Positions 1-10,266 are shown, counted from the stretch's first letter. The stretch is DNA of 64,000 bases from Bemisia tabaci (GCF_918797505.1 NC_092800.1:42276369-42340368); one strand, 5' to 3'. A program made the numbers and translations. The notes: generated from the sequence alone by a model not told the origin.

Positions 1-2
1 AC

Positions 3-134
3 GGTGCTTCGAAGAGTTTGTCGACATTGAAGTCACCCACGAGCGTGGCTGAAAAAATTTTGTGGAACTGGTTGGAGCTCGGCAACTTGGAAGACAGCTA
101 TAAATTCGACCCAGCGAGAGAAAGGGATTCATGA
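3..134 (+). CDS. Possible 3'-terminal coding fragment, unknown protein, cut by window edge
   Basis: An open frame enters from the left edge and ends at TGA (132-134), giving 43 residues before the stop, including the stretch AEKILWNWLELGNLEDSYKF. About 14 bases after the stop comes a long pure A run (about 149-184), preceded by ATTAAA-like sequence. An open frame closely followed by a poly(A) run could be the last exon of a gene, but it also fits the 3' end of a retroposed transcript or retroelement, because genomic DNA does not normally carry a poly(A) tail. I do not recognise the protein. With no start and little length, coding status is uncertain. Confidence 0.25.
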   Translation, partial: GASKSLSTLKSPTSVAEKILWNWLELGNLEDSYKFDPARERDS

Positions 135-147
135 TGAAAGTACCTGA

Positions 148-187
<40 letters not shown>

Positions 188-650
188 AATAACAAAAAAC
201 CCGCACACAGACCTTGCTGACTGCAGACAGCAGCATAAAGTACAAACAACATCAGTGTTGCTACAAAAATCGCAACAATGAGCTACACAGTAAAAGTTGT
301 AGCATTATTTTCTCGTCAAGTTCGAAGTTTCGCGAGATCGCTCAATATGCCAGGACGATGAAACTCCTGGCGCAAGCGAAAAAGGAAAAAAAAAACAACC
401 AGATAGTATATACTTAAACGAAAATTCGTCGACAACAACAGCAGGGATGGATAAACTCCCGACCGTTAAAACTATCTCGCGGAACGCCGAACGCGACGAT
501 GAATGTAACAAATAAGGTCCTATTCGACATGTTTATGTTTTACTACTGTGTGTTTGAAAATCATGGTAAAGATCCTCCGTTGGTATTCCGGTTAATGTGG
601 AAATTTCACCATCGCGGATTTAATTTCTCTTTTCTCAAAAAAAAAGAGCT

Positions 651-745
651 AAGGATGAGTATAAATGTAGCTTAAATGATAAAAAAAAAAAAATTAAATT
701 AGCATGATGCCGCTTCATTTAAGCTACATTTATACTTATCCCAAG
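651..745. repeat. Short palindromic element (hairpin)
   Basis: Arms at about 655-679 and 715-739 are near-perfect inverted complements (ATAAATGTAGCTTAAATGA on the left), separated by an A-rich loop. This fits a small foldback MITE remnant; no target-site duplication was identified. Confidence 0.6.
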
Positions 746-1170
746 CATTTTTTCTTGTTTTTCGAGAAATTCAGATTGAATCAAGATGAAAAAAAAAAAA
801 AAAAAAAAATATCTTGGTGGCAAATTCAATAATTACTATGCTTGAGCTACACACTTTTTTTTCAGTAAATGTTAAAAAAGATGCGTTTTGCGAAGAAAAC
901 GTATTTTTACTCAGCATTCATTCTTTTAGCATTGAACAAAAGTTGATCGTCAGGATAAAATGAAGCATTTTTTACTGAGAGATGAATGTCACAGGCAGGT
1001 TTAGTCCCTGACAGAAATAGAATTGCAACAATTCATACAAAGAAAGTCTGTATCCAATGAAAATCCTAGCGAGTCTTTGGTATAATTGTCTTTTACAGCG
1101 TCAAAAGCAGTGCATTAGAATGAATAACCCCAGAATCAGCGTCAAAACATGAAAACCCTGGTAAAAAAAA

Positions 1171-1205
1171 ATTCCGCCGACAGCCCCTGACGGTTAGGCA
1201 ATTCC
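1171..1205. repeat. Dispersed direct repeat, copy 1 (partner at 2966-2998)
   Basis: About 33 bases beginning ATTCCGCCGACAGCCCC occur here and again at 2966-2998 in the same orientation. They look like two ends or fragments of one dispersed element. Confidence 0.6.
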
Positions 1206-1260
1206 AACAATTCCAATCGCTGCGCGGGATGCGGTAAGTAAACGACCTGCGTCAATATTT

Positions 1261-1520
1261 GGATTGCATTTTGCAAAAAGGAACCACTAGCATTGAAATG
1301 TTGCTAAGATTGTGCAACTTCTTTTATCTTGAAGGAAAACCCGATTATCCATTAATAGTTTCTATTTTACTCGCTAAAAACTGTGAATTTAAGACAAAAA
1401 TTAGGTACCATCTAAATTTCATAGTTTTTCACAATTTCCGCAATTTTATTGCAAAGGATGAAGTTGCACAATCTTAGCATCATTGCAATGCTAGTGTTTC
1501 CTTTTTTCAAAATGCAATCC
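1261..1520. repeat. 260-bp foldback element (terminal inverted repeats about 60 bp)
   Basis: The left arm begins GGATTGCATTTTGCAAAAAG and includes ACCACTAGCATTG. The right arm (1459-1520) is its inverted complement and ends CAAAATGCAATCC. A related hairpin lies at 15118-15262 and a more distant one near 42480-42620. This is a non-autonomous foldback family with no coding capacity. Confidence 0.75.
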
Positions 1521-1743
1521 ATTTGTTAGGCTCATTCAACATAATAGCAAGTATTACAGAACAATGAGGGCCTTTCGTTCCAGTTAAGATGTAAGTTTTG
1601 ACCATACTGCCATAGACATTAAAAAAAGTACGGAGGGTTTTCTTTAGCGTCAACCTTGATGGAATTAACGGACACACCACAATCTTCAAGCAGACAGCTT
1701 GTCTTAATGTGCCCGAGATGCAGCCCATTGGAGATAAAAGACA

Positions 1744-1933
1744 ATTCTAATCCGATTCATTTACTGCATTATGTCCTACTCACATTGACTTGCTTGATTG
1801 CCCTCACTGCCTGTTTCGTCTCTGCCTGCACACAGTACAGCGATTTCGGCCAGGCAGTAAGGGTCAATATTGACATACTAAGGAGAAAAGGCCATATAAA
1901 CCTTCAGATGTTGCCAGATTTCCTTTGATAATG
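1744..1933. repeat. Direct duplication, copy 1 (partner 2231-2415)
   Basis: About 185 bases containing TGCCTGTTTCGTCTCTGCC are repeated at 2231-2415 with roughly 90 percent identity by eye. Each copy ends in a decayed version of the CTAAGGAAAAACGCC MITE terminus. The 1988-2215 palindrome lies between the two copies. Confidence 0.7.
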
Positions 1934-1987
1934 AAAACAAATTTGAGGGAGTTTTTTGAATTTTTTGAGATGCGGTCCAATGGAATG

Positions 1988-2215
1988 CACTGGAAAAAAA
2001 GTCGCTTGGATCTAGAGTCCAAACTTTTGAAAACGTCGACAAGAAAAAATGCTCTTGATTCAATCGGATTTTTTCTTGAATCAAAAGGAAATCCGCTTAA
2101 ATTAAGATGCTTGGCTCTCGATTTAAGCAAAAATCCGATTGGATCAAGAACATTTTTTCTTGTCAATGTTTCCAAGAGTCTTGACTCTAGATCCAAGCGA
2201 CTTTTATTTCCAGTG
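1988..2215. repeat. Palindromic MITE, CACTGGAAAAAAAGTCGC ends
   Basis: The 228-bp element starts CACTGGAAAAAAAGTCGCTT and ends in the inverted complement (AAGCGACTTTTATTTCCAGTG by position 2215). The two halves are complementary over most of their length. The open frames across it are by-products of the palindrome. Confidence 0.8.
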
Positions 2216-2339
2216 TGGAGAGAAAATACTATTCTAATCTGATTCAGTGACTTACGTCCTACTCACACTTACTTGCTTAATTGCCCTCACTGCCTGTTTC
2301 GTCTCTGCCTGCACACAGTACAGCGATTTCGGCCAGGCA

Positions 2340-2545
2340 ATGAGGGTCAATATTGGCATGCTAAGGAAAAAAGCCGTATGAACCTTCAGACTTGCCAGAT
2401 TTCCTTAGATAATATACAATTTTGGAGGGAAATTCGTGAATATTTTTTCTTCAATTTTTCAGAGAATTTTATTCGAAATTTAATCCAAAGTATTTCAGGG
2501 AGTGACATTTATAACTACCTAAGCTCAACAATAAATATGTTTCCG
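2340..2545. repeat. Decayed copy of the CTAAGG MITE family
   Basis: The left terminus GCATGCTAAGGAAAAAAGCC, followed by a TATGAACCTTCAGACTTGCC-like segment and the family's AT-rich interior (TTTTTCAGAGAATTTTATTCG), matches intact copies such as 16617-16855. The right end is lost or diverged. Confidence 0.6.
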
Positions 2546-2690
2546 AGTAGAATGAGGCAACATTTGAATGATCATGGGGCGTTTTTCCTTGGAGCAGCCG
2601 AAAAGCTGATCTTATTCGCAGAAAAAGGGATCTGGTGGAGAGTTTTAGACATATTTTTAGAAGCATCAGGACGAACAGGCAGATCTTAGT

Positions 2691-2849
2691 CAGTGGCGTG
2701 GCGTGCTTTGCGATATATCGATAGATTTGCATTTAAATCTATGGAAAAGGATCGATTCAAGGTGTTCGCAGCGAACACCTTGATAATCGATTTTTACTAC
2801 AGCTTCAAATGGAGAAATACGATAATCGATCCTTCACGCCACGCCACTG
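2691..2849. mobile_element. hAT-type palindromic MITE with 8-bp target duplication
   Basis: The ends are CAGTGGCGTGGCGTG and its inverted complement. The octamer ATCTTAGT flanks both sides exactly (2683-2690 and 2850-2857). An 8-bp duplication with CAGTG-like termini is the established signature of hAT transposons. Related copies lie at 21354, 34169 and 46881. The element has no coding capacity and would need a transposase supplied elsewhere. Confidence 0.88.
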
Positions 2850-3105
2850 ATCTTAGTCAGTGACTTACTCGCGCCAAAAATCTGGCGTGAAAATAACTGC
2901 TGGCAAATTAGTACCATCGATTTTGTTATCAGCATTAAATCATGGTAGACGGGTCACATACTGGAATTCCGCCGACAGCCCCTGACGGTTAGGCAATTTC
3001 AGTACTTACACCATCAACGACGAAGTACGTGAAAACGACCCAAAGAGCACCGTTATGAGTGCCTGCATTTGGTTGAATTTGCCAGGTACTTACAGGGGCG
3101 GATCC

Positions 3106-3240
3106 AGCAATTTGGCAACAACGGATTCCCTCCATTTAAACCTATGTTAAAAAATCGATTTTTGTCAGGGCACCTAGCTCCTCTAAGAATCGATACATTT
3201 CCATACGTTTAAATGGAGAAAACAGTGTTGCCAATTTGCT
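3106..3240. repeat. Imperfect hairpin element
   Basis: GCAATTTGGCAACA near 3116 pairs with TGTTGCCAATTTGC near 3226-3239. The inner arms ATTTAAACCTATG and CATACGTTTAAAT also pair. It resembles a small diverged MITE. Confidence 0.5.
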
Positions 3241-3855
3241 ATATTCGCCAATAGGTACTTGACACCGAAGCCAATCAATTTCAGGAAAAAAAACATTTTT
3301 GAATTAAGACAAACCGTCTGAGCCTAAAGAATCTGCTTAAAGAATTACGAAAAGTGGATCCTTAACGAACATCAATTCAAGTTGCATTTTCAGCAAAAAA
3401 TGAAAACTGCGATACGGATGGAAAAAGCCGGGAAACACGAGCACTTGCGAAAAAATTCGGGAGCCATCAGAAAGTTTTGAGTCAAAATTAACCTATCAAA
3501 TCTCTCGATTTTAGAAAAAAGGGGGACGAGAAAGTTAAATGTACCGTGTAGGTGTTTTCGTGAAGCTGATCCCTCTAAAGTTCGCGAACAAAAAGTAAGA
3601 ACCCTCGCCCTCATTTGCTAAGTCACAGTCTTCGTTCGTCACAATTTAATGAAGAATAATAGAGAGCTAAACTTTACTTAGAAAGACTGCTACAGAAAAT
3701 ACGAAACTTTGCGGCCACCTAGTTAGGCGGCCACAGTTGTTGTTGTTGTTTTTTTTTTTTTTTTTTTTTTTTCCCTCGCGTCAAAGGTATAAGAGCCTCT
3801 TGTATGAAGCCGTGGCCGTATTTAGTTAAGTATCTTCAACGGTCATATAGGGTAA
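3241..3855. other. No gene seen; TTG/T-rich microsatellite at 3736-3770
   Basis: I see no conserved coding signal here. A (TTG)n tract runs into a T run at about 3736-3770. Confidence 0.4.
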
Positions 3856-4811
3856 AGGGTGGATTTCAGCTAATGGGAGAAAATGGTTCTGAAAAAAGTT
3901 GAAACGTGATTTGGCTATATCAAGCTAAAGACTACTATTCTGTTATCTTAGAGCTCCAAACTATAGGATTTAATTACGTGCATCGCAATATCTTTACGAT
4001 TATTTTTCTTTACCAAGCCCGACATGTCAGTTTGGTTTGTATACGCAGGTTTGGTGACGTCACCAAACTGACATTTTGCTGTTATCAATTTTTCCGGCCA
4101 ATTCACAGTAAAAAAATCAAACGAATCATTGAGATTAGGTCGAGAGGCCACCAGTAGATGTAAGAAAAAATATTTGCTCACATATTCCTTGCATATTCCA
4201 CCTAAATTTTTGATGAAAAACAGCGTCACCAAACTGACATTGAATAAGTGAGACACTCCAAAAACAATGGAAAAAACCGAAATTATGCTGAAATTGAAAG
4301 AAATTCTTGGACTTATCAAGCGCACGTCTGTTCGTTCTCCTTTTCCGCACTCAGTCACGCCTTAATCCGCACACAAGCGTTGTCTCTTGAGTGGCCACAA
4401 ACTAAAACGCATAGCGTCACCAAACTGACATAATATTGAGTTACACGCTTCAAGTCTCAAATTAAATTGAATAATATAGTTTTCTGGTGTTTCAATGCAT
4501 ATTATGTCAAACAATATACGTTCAAGACTTAAAAAAAAAAGCTCGCAAAAGGCCCTGGTTTATTTATATAACGATTTGATGCATTGACTACCTCCGAGTT
4601 ACACGTCACAAAACTGACATTTTCACTGTTTAGCACGTTGAAAAAAAAAAATTAGAGTTATTTAAATCTCCTGAGGAATTTATTCGTGGTTGGTGGGAGC
4701 TGTTTCTATGCAAAAAAACCAAACATCGAGAGAAAATATTATGATTGAAAGTTTTTAGCAACCAGTTACACGTCTTTCCCATATTTTCTCCCATTAGCTG
4801 AAATCCACCCT
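3856..4811. mobile_element. 956-bp non-autonomous DNA transposon with about 30-bp terminal inverted repeats
   Basis: The left end AGGGTGGATTTCAGCTAATG continues into GGGAGAAAATGG. The right end is the inverted complement, finishing CCACCCT at 4811. Inside, the 17-mer CGTCACCAAACTGACAT recurs at 4058, 4224 and 4415, with a one-base variant at 4604, plus an inverted partial at 4024. No transposase frame is present. The repeated internal motif may be a transposase-binding site, which is inference. Confidence 0.75.
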
Positions 4812-4825
4812 AAAATTTGTTGTCA

Positions 4826-4994
4826 TAGTGGGTGCCTGAGCACAGGGTCTCGAGGTGAGTTATGAGTTCGATTCCTGAGAAGGGCCTTGGGGAGGCTCTC
4901 ATTAAGCTCGGTTTCCACGATCAAATTGTGCCCATCAAAATGAGCCATCGATGCAACTACTGAGAGATGCCGATCAAAATTAAGAGGCGCCACT

Positions 4995-5034
<40 letters not shown>
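4826..5034. repeat. Dispersed repeat, SINE-like, ending in a T run
   Basis: The segment contains GAGTTCGATTCCTGAG, which resembles a pol III B box, and then a body that recurs inverted at about 6022-6130 (shared CCGATCAAAATTAAG). A run of about 36 T follows at 4999-5034. A tRNA-derived SINE is one reading, but the A box is not convincing and the T tail is on the wrong strand for a simple SINE. Confidence 0.35.
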
Positions 5035-5038
<4 letters not shown>

Positions 5039-5135
5039 ATTTCTAGTTTTTTTTATGTATTTCTAGTTTTTTTTTTATGTATTTCTAGTTTTTTTTTTTT
5101 AATGTATTTCTAGTTTTTTTTTCTTTTTGGGGGGG
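5034..5135. repeat. Microsatellite-like tandem array, TTTTATGTATTTCTAG unit
   Basis: Four to five units of (T)n followed by ATGTATTTCTAG are arranged head to tail, then a G run. Confidence 0.85.
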
Positions 5136-5159
5136 GGGGGGAAGGGGTTATTTTTGTTT

Positions 5160-5487
5160 TCCCCCCGTTTTTTGAAAAGTGCGTACAGCCATTGCCACGC
5201 ATGGTTTTCCCCCGTTTACGTGGATACGGTAACGCTAGGATTCATAGCTCACGGATCAACTTAGAAAAAAAAGAAAGTTATGGAGGCCATTTGAAACATC
5301 AGGAGAGGGTTGGGACGCAATACCCTCCCCTGTTCAGAGGCGAACTGACCAGGGGGCAAGAGAGCGATTGCCTCCTGAACGCTGACCGAGGGGATCCCCA
5401 TGGATTTTTTCAAAGAAATCTCGCCGGGGGCCCATCACAGGCGCCTCTAATTTATTTATTTTTTCTTAAATGTATTTCTAAGTAGTG

Positions 5488-5518
<31 letters not shown>

Positions 5519-5815
5519 GAGGGGTTATTTGCGTTTTCCCCTTGTTTTTTGACAAGTGCGTACAGCCATTGCCACGCATGGTTTTCCCCGTTTACGTGGA
5601 TACGGTAGCGCTAGGATTCATAGCTCACGGATGAACTTAGAAAAAAAAGAAAGTTATGGAGGCCATTTGAAACACCAGGGGAGGGTTGGGGCGCAATACC
5701 CTCCCCTATTCAGAGGCGAACTGACCAGGGGCAAGAGAGCGATTGCCCCCTGAACGCTGACCGAGGGGATCCCCGTTGATTTTTTCAAAGGAATCTCGCC
5801 GAGGGCCCTTCAATG
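5160..5815. repeat. Tandem duplication with 377-bp period
   Basis: The block starting at GCGTACAGCCATTGCCACGC (5181) recurs at 5558, with matching text through GATTTTTTCAAAG. The copies are separated by a T run and a G run. The open frames through them are repeated by-products and no protein family is recognisable. Confidence 0.85.
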
Positions 5816-6021
5816 CCTCTCTGGAACTTGAAATTCCTCTTTTTGGGGGAAAGGCCTCCATACTCATTCCGGTAGGAATCGCCCCCCCCCCCCGCCCCCT
5901 GAAAATTTTGGAGCCAGCCCGACCCTGCCCCTGCCCCTCCCCAAAATTACACCACTAAAACAGGGTATTATATAAATATCTGATGATGCCTATTGCCTAG
6001 GTCGCGATTCATGTAACCAAA

Positions 6022-6130
6022 TAATAGAAGCACCGCTTAATTTTGATCGGCAGCACGATCGCATCGTCGCATCGAGGACCCAATTTGATGGGCCCGCGTC
6101 CATCGTGAAAACCGAACTCTTCGCCCTAGA
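6022..6130. repeat. Inverted copy of the 4826 dispersed repeat
   Basis: On the - strand this matches the body of 4826-4998, for example CCCATCAAA and CCGATCAAAATTAAG. The two copies face each other about 1 kb apart. Confidence 0.5.
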
Positions 6131-6139
6131 CCCACGTTC

Positions 6140-6750
6140 GAAGTGAAACCCCGAAATGGTGGCTGTTTAGCCGAGTGTCGACATGGATCCCATCAAAGCA
6201 GAGCGACCCGCTCTGCTTTGGACAGATCCATGCCGACACCAGGCCAGACAGCCACCACTTCGGAGCGTCACTCGGACCGTGTGGCCAGGGCTTAGGCCCC
6301 AGGATAGTTCCGCTGTCGCCGCGACTTGCTCTCCCGGTCGTAGCGCCACAACAACGATCGCCGCCCCCCAGCTCCGGCGGGGGTCCGTCCGCAGATCGCC
6401 CGGACCTGCGGGCGCTGACCCTGTGACGGTGCCTGAAACCCTGCAAATCGTCTGCTGCATGGACACAGGTTACCCGAGGCAATCGTTGCACGAGCAAATC
6501 GCGAAGGGATCCCCGTCCGAGTGGAGCTCACCACCGCTCACCGATGGACACCGGTGAGCGTTGATGACCTCCGCTTGGACGGGGGTCCGATCGGACGCAT
6601 GCTCGTGTAACGAGAGCCCTGGAGTCAACGGTGCGTCCGACCGTCGGATGAGCGATACGTCGAACAGCCTCCCGGACGCTCTGTCCGGAGACCGGGCGTC
6701 CGGCGGACTGCTCGATGGAGCGCTCGTCCGGCCGTCGGACGAATGAAATG
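6140..6750. repeat. GC-rich island made of inverted repeats
   Basis: A hairpin spans about 6153-6263 (GGTGGCTGTTTAGCC against GGCCAGACAGCCACC, centre AGCAGAGCGACCCGCTCTGCT). Beyond it, 6570-6745 carries repeated GTCGGACG-type motifs. GC content is far above the flanks. The open frames on both strands have no recognisable domain and probably reflect absence of stop codons in GC-rich DNA. Confidence 0.55.
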
Positions 6751-6934
6751 AAATTTATTAAATTTAAACAGAATATACTTACCTGATATACTTGCCTGCT
6801 ATAGTGATATTAGTGTTATTAACCCGCCACCCATGATGCTATTAGTGTTTTTTTTTTTTTTCACTTACCTGATATACTTACCCTCTTGCAAAATATTTTA
6901 CCTTAGGTACCTGAAGATGAGAGAGAAACAAGAA

Positions 6935-7250
6935 AGATTGGAAGGCCAAGAAGTAACATGGATAGAAAAGATGAAGAAGCTGAAGACAAGAAGTAAGCAT
7001 AGATAGGAATGTTGAAGGGGCTGAAGACAAGCAGTAGACATAGATAGAGATAGTGAAGGATCTGAAGGCAAGAAGCATGCTTGGATAGAGATAGTGAAGG
7101 ATCTGAAGGCAGGAAGCATGCTTGGATAGAGATAGTGAAGGATCTGAAGGCAAGAAGCATGCTTGGATAGAAATGGCGAAGGTGCTGAAAGCAAAAAAGC
7201 ATGCTTGCACAGAAATTCTAAAGGAGCTGAAAGCAAGAAACATGCATGGA
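6935..7250. repeat. 41-bp minisatellite
   Basis: The unit, containing TAGTGAAGGATCTGAAGGC and AAGCATGCTTGGATAGAGA, repeats at 7051, 7092 and 7133 with more diverged units on both sides. Because 41 is not a multiple of three, each frame of the - strand reads the same repeat in rotation, which explains the overlapping repetitive open frames. Confidence 0.9.
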
Positions 7251-7549
7251 TGCATGATAAAATAATCCTAATGCCTGACAAGTGAGTGTTAAGAAAAGGG
7301 AGAGGGAAAGTCTGGAGGGTCGTTCTGAATGACCTCGGGGGATAAATGATTATAAATTCGCTTGGCTTGCGTTGAGTAAAAAAGCATCCGATATTCTCGC
7401 GTTGAAAAGATTTGCAAGTTGGACGACGTCAAATGAGTGATCTCACCATTCAATCAAGCAAGTACCTACGTAAAACCCTAACACAGTTCCAATTGAACCT
7501 CGAGTTCATAAATCGAACAAAATTAGATGTAGAGATGAGCTTTTCTCTT

Positions 7550-7665
7550 GGATTTAGATTCGGACTGCATTTGGCAATGAGGAAGTACAATTTCAGGCTA
7601 AAAGATAAAAATACGAATCTGCATAGGGGAACTAATGGCACATACGCTAATTCTTGAAAAAGATG
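7550..7665. repeat. Half copy of a hairpin repeat found at 18676-18826
   Basis: GGACTGCATTTGGCAATGA followed by a CTGCATAGGGGAACTAATGG segment matches one arm of the 18676-18826 hairpin in inverse orientation. Confidence 0.5.
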
Positions 7666-7744
7666 GTCCATTTTAGAAGTGCGAGTTTCATGAGGGGCCG
7701 TTCAAATAATACGTACGTTACTTAGGATAAATCAGTACTTATTA

Positions 7745-7911
7745 CAGTAAATTTGTGTGTAAAATTTGGAGAGTGAATTATCTAGTCTCACGACAACAGA
7801 AATGCGATCTCAAAATTCGATAAAAATAACGAATAGCTGAGAACATGGAAATACTCGATGCGATATATCACATGTCGTTCTGACACAAAGTGAGGCGGCC
7901 GTCGAATCACC
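7745..7911. mobile_element. Half copy of the TTAA palindromic element
   Basis: GTCTCACGACAACAGAAATG through GTCGAATCACC followed by TTAA (7912-7915) matches the right half of 18114-18553 and 19313-19748. The left half is missing and its boundary is only approximate. Confidence 0.7.
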
Positions 7912-7915
7912 TTAA

Positions 7916-8730
7916 GGGGGGTGGAGGGGGGGGGGGGGATCTATGCTTGCCTCTCCGGGCGTTACGAAGGGAGGGGGGGCTGTCGAGTCCAGTCCTACGT
8001 AAGCTCCTCACCTCAAATGGAAAAAAAAAACAATATTTCTCAACATACGTACATAATGCCTTTAGGTTTTCTCCGTTACTCTCTAAAAAATGGGGAGGGG
8101 GGGGGGGCAGATTCCAGGCCTACGTAAGCCTCTCACCTTTAATTGAAAAAACGATCTCAACGTAGGCAACATATTAAGTAATTCCCTTCAGGTTTTCTCC
8201 GTTACTCGCTAAAAATGGGGAGGGGGGGGGGCGGAGTCCAGGCCTACAAGCATCTCACCTTAAATGGAAAAAACAATCTCAACATGGGCAACATAGTAAG
8301 TAATTCACTTCAGGTTTTCTCTGTTACTCTCCAAAAAATAGATGAGGGGGGAGTCCAGGCCTACGTAAGCTTCTCACCTTAAATGGAAAAAATAATACTT
8401 CTCAAAATGACTGAATATTCCCCTTCAGGTTTTCTCCGTCACTTTCTAACAAATGGAGGAGGGGGAGGGGGGGTCCAGGCCTACGTAAGCTTCTCACGTC
8501 AAACGGAAAAATCAATATTTCTCAACAAGGGTAAATAATTCTCTTCGGGTTTTCTTTGTTACTTTTTGAAAAATAGGGGGGGGGGGGTGGAGAGGCCAGT
8601 CCTACGAAAGCTTCTCAACTCGAATGGAAAAAACAATACTTCTCAACATGGGTAAATAATTCCCTTCAGGTTTTCTCCGTCACTTTCTAAAAACTGGGGG
8701 AGGGAGGAGGATGCCTGGTCATTCTTACAT
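7916..8730. repeat. Minisatellite of about 120-126 bp units with G runs
   Basis: Six to seven units each carry a G-rich tract, GGCCTACGTAAGCTTCTCA, an A-rich spacer and TTCAGGTTTTCTCCGTTACT. Each unit's G runs could fold as a quadruplex, which is inference. No protein is encoded. Confidence 0.88.
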
Positions 8731-9049
8731 ACTTTAAAAAGGAGAGAGAGGCTTGGCTCTTTAAGCGTAGTTCAAAAAGGAGGGGGCGAGAGGGTTGAAA
8801 AGTCGACCAGAATGTCGTCTGTTAGTAATCCGTAAACGGCCCCTGACTGAATAAAAGGAGAAAAGCAACGAACGGGAAACTCAGAATTATATCGATCATT
8901 GCGAAATCCCTGGATGAGTGAAAACTACCTGGAAAAAACTATTCGGAAATTATTTGATCAATCAGAAACATCCGATTATCTCAATCGTCAACTGGACGAA
9001 TAAGTTGACGATTGATCTATCTCATCAGGGAGAGAATTCCGAGCACCAA

Positions 9050-9800
9050 GCGACTAGGCAGTGTTGCCGCACCAATTTCAGTAATGGAGAATTTGCACAC
9101 AAAAATTTTATTGTTTCATTGTTTCGTCGAGTGCTTAGTGAGCTGAGTTCCCAGTGTTTTTCATAATTTTTTTCTGACATGGGAAAATGGAGAAAAATAT
9201 ATTTAAAATTGAGAGAATGTGCCGCCTTATGACGTCGTTTGGCTGCATTTTCCATTTAAGCACATGTATTTTAGCAGATTAGGTTATTTTGTCATAGTTT
9301 CTCCAATAATTGTCCAATTTAGAAACCAAGGATATCCCCTCGTACTCAGTTTTCCTATAGTCCACGCACGAAAAGTGGCGGCTGAGGGGCGGAGCCAGTC
9401 GGCCGGTCCAGTCCTATTGTTGAGGGGTTGAAGCGCAGGTATAGGCCCAGTCATTACCCCAGACACGCGTCGAGCGACGGCCGGCCAGGGTGAGTACACA
9501 CTGAGCGCACCTTGATCTCGGCGCCGGGGTGGCATCCAGCGCGACGCATCGCGCCGCGTATTCTCCCAATTAACGCTGGATGCCACGCCGCCGGGCGCCG
9601 GGTTCAAGGTTCAGTGTGAACTCACCCCGCCGGTCGTCGCTCAACCACGGGCCAATATCTGCGCTTCAACCCTTCAACAATAGACTGGACCGGCCGTCTG
9701 GCTCCGCCCTCAGCCGCCACTTTTCGTGGCGTGGACTATAGCAGTATCATTTAAAGATGATATTCACACAATTTAAGACATCTGCAAATTCTCTAGTACT
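9050..9800. mobile_element. AT-rich MITE split by a nested insertion
   Basis: The flanks 9050-9352 and 9746-9800 resemble the repeats at 40025-40800 and 47400-47720 (shared ATTTTAGCAGATT, CCAATAATTGTCCAATTT and TGCAAATTCTC motifs). The GC-rich palindrome at 9353-9745 interrupts the copy. Confidence 0.6.
9353..9745. mobile_element. GC-rich palindromic element nested in another MITE
   Basis: The left end CTATAGTCCACGC continues into GAAAAGTGGCGGCTGAGGGG. The right end is the inverted complement ending GCGTGGACTATAG. Pairing extends through ACCGGCC and a central pair GCTGGATGCCACGCC against GGGGTGGCATCCAGC. GC content contrasts sharply with its AT-rich host. Confidence 0.75.
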
Positions 9801-10025
9801 GAATTATTCGCACCCAACTCTGCTGCGGTGAACACGCACCTCCTGGAGAGAAATTGTCCGCGGGACGGCGAAAAGGAGGAGGGGCGGGGGGAAGTGGTAT
9901 TCGTGGAATGATCATAGTTTCAGAAGACCGAGGAGGAAAAAGTTTGAATCAACGAGGGGTCAATATCAGATGAGAAAGTTCGGAATATTCACTAAAAAGA
10001 AACAAAAGGAAATAATACGTAGTTT

Positions 10026-10266
10026 ACTGCCGTGCTAAGGAAAAACGCCGTATGAACCTTCAAGCGTTGTCAAATTCCCTTTGATAAAACACAAATTTCC
10101 TGGTAAACTTGTGAATATTTTTCTTCCAATTTTTCAGGTACTTTTATTTGCAATTTCATCTTAAAGTTCCTAAAAATTTCAAGGAAAAATATTCATAACT
10201 TTCCTAAAAAATGAACATTATATTGAAGGAAATTTGGCAATTCTCGAATGTTCATACGGCGTTGCG
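10026..10266. mobile_element. CTAAGG-family MITE, right end truncated
   Basis: The left end GCCGTGCTAAGGAAAAACGC and the interior are intact. The right terminus breaks off after CATACGGCGTTG, where intact copies continue to CCTTAGCACGGC. Confidence 0.85.

Larger units (their letters stand above)
135..1250. other. No gene seen; A-rich runs and one hairpin
   Basis: Apart from the A run at 149-184, a second A run near 789-808 and the hairpin at 651-745, I see no coding signal or recognisable element. The short open frames here have no conserved motif. Confidence 0.5.

Noticed and set aside
4826..5000. A tRNA gene
   Set aside because: Only a B-box-like GTTCGATTCC is present; no acceptor stem, anticodon loop or proper A box could be folded.
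6878..7281. Three overlapping repetitive - strand open frames resembling a repeat protein
   Set aside because: They are the same 41-bp minisatellite read in rotating frames; there is no start context or non-repeat domain.
6935..8730. CRISPR array
   Set aside because: Repeats are adjacent minisatellite units without unique spacers, and the genome is eukaryotic.
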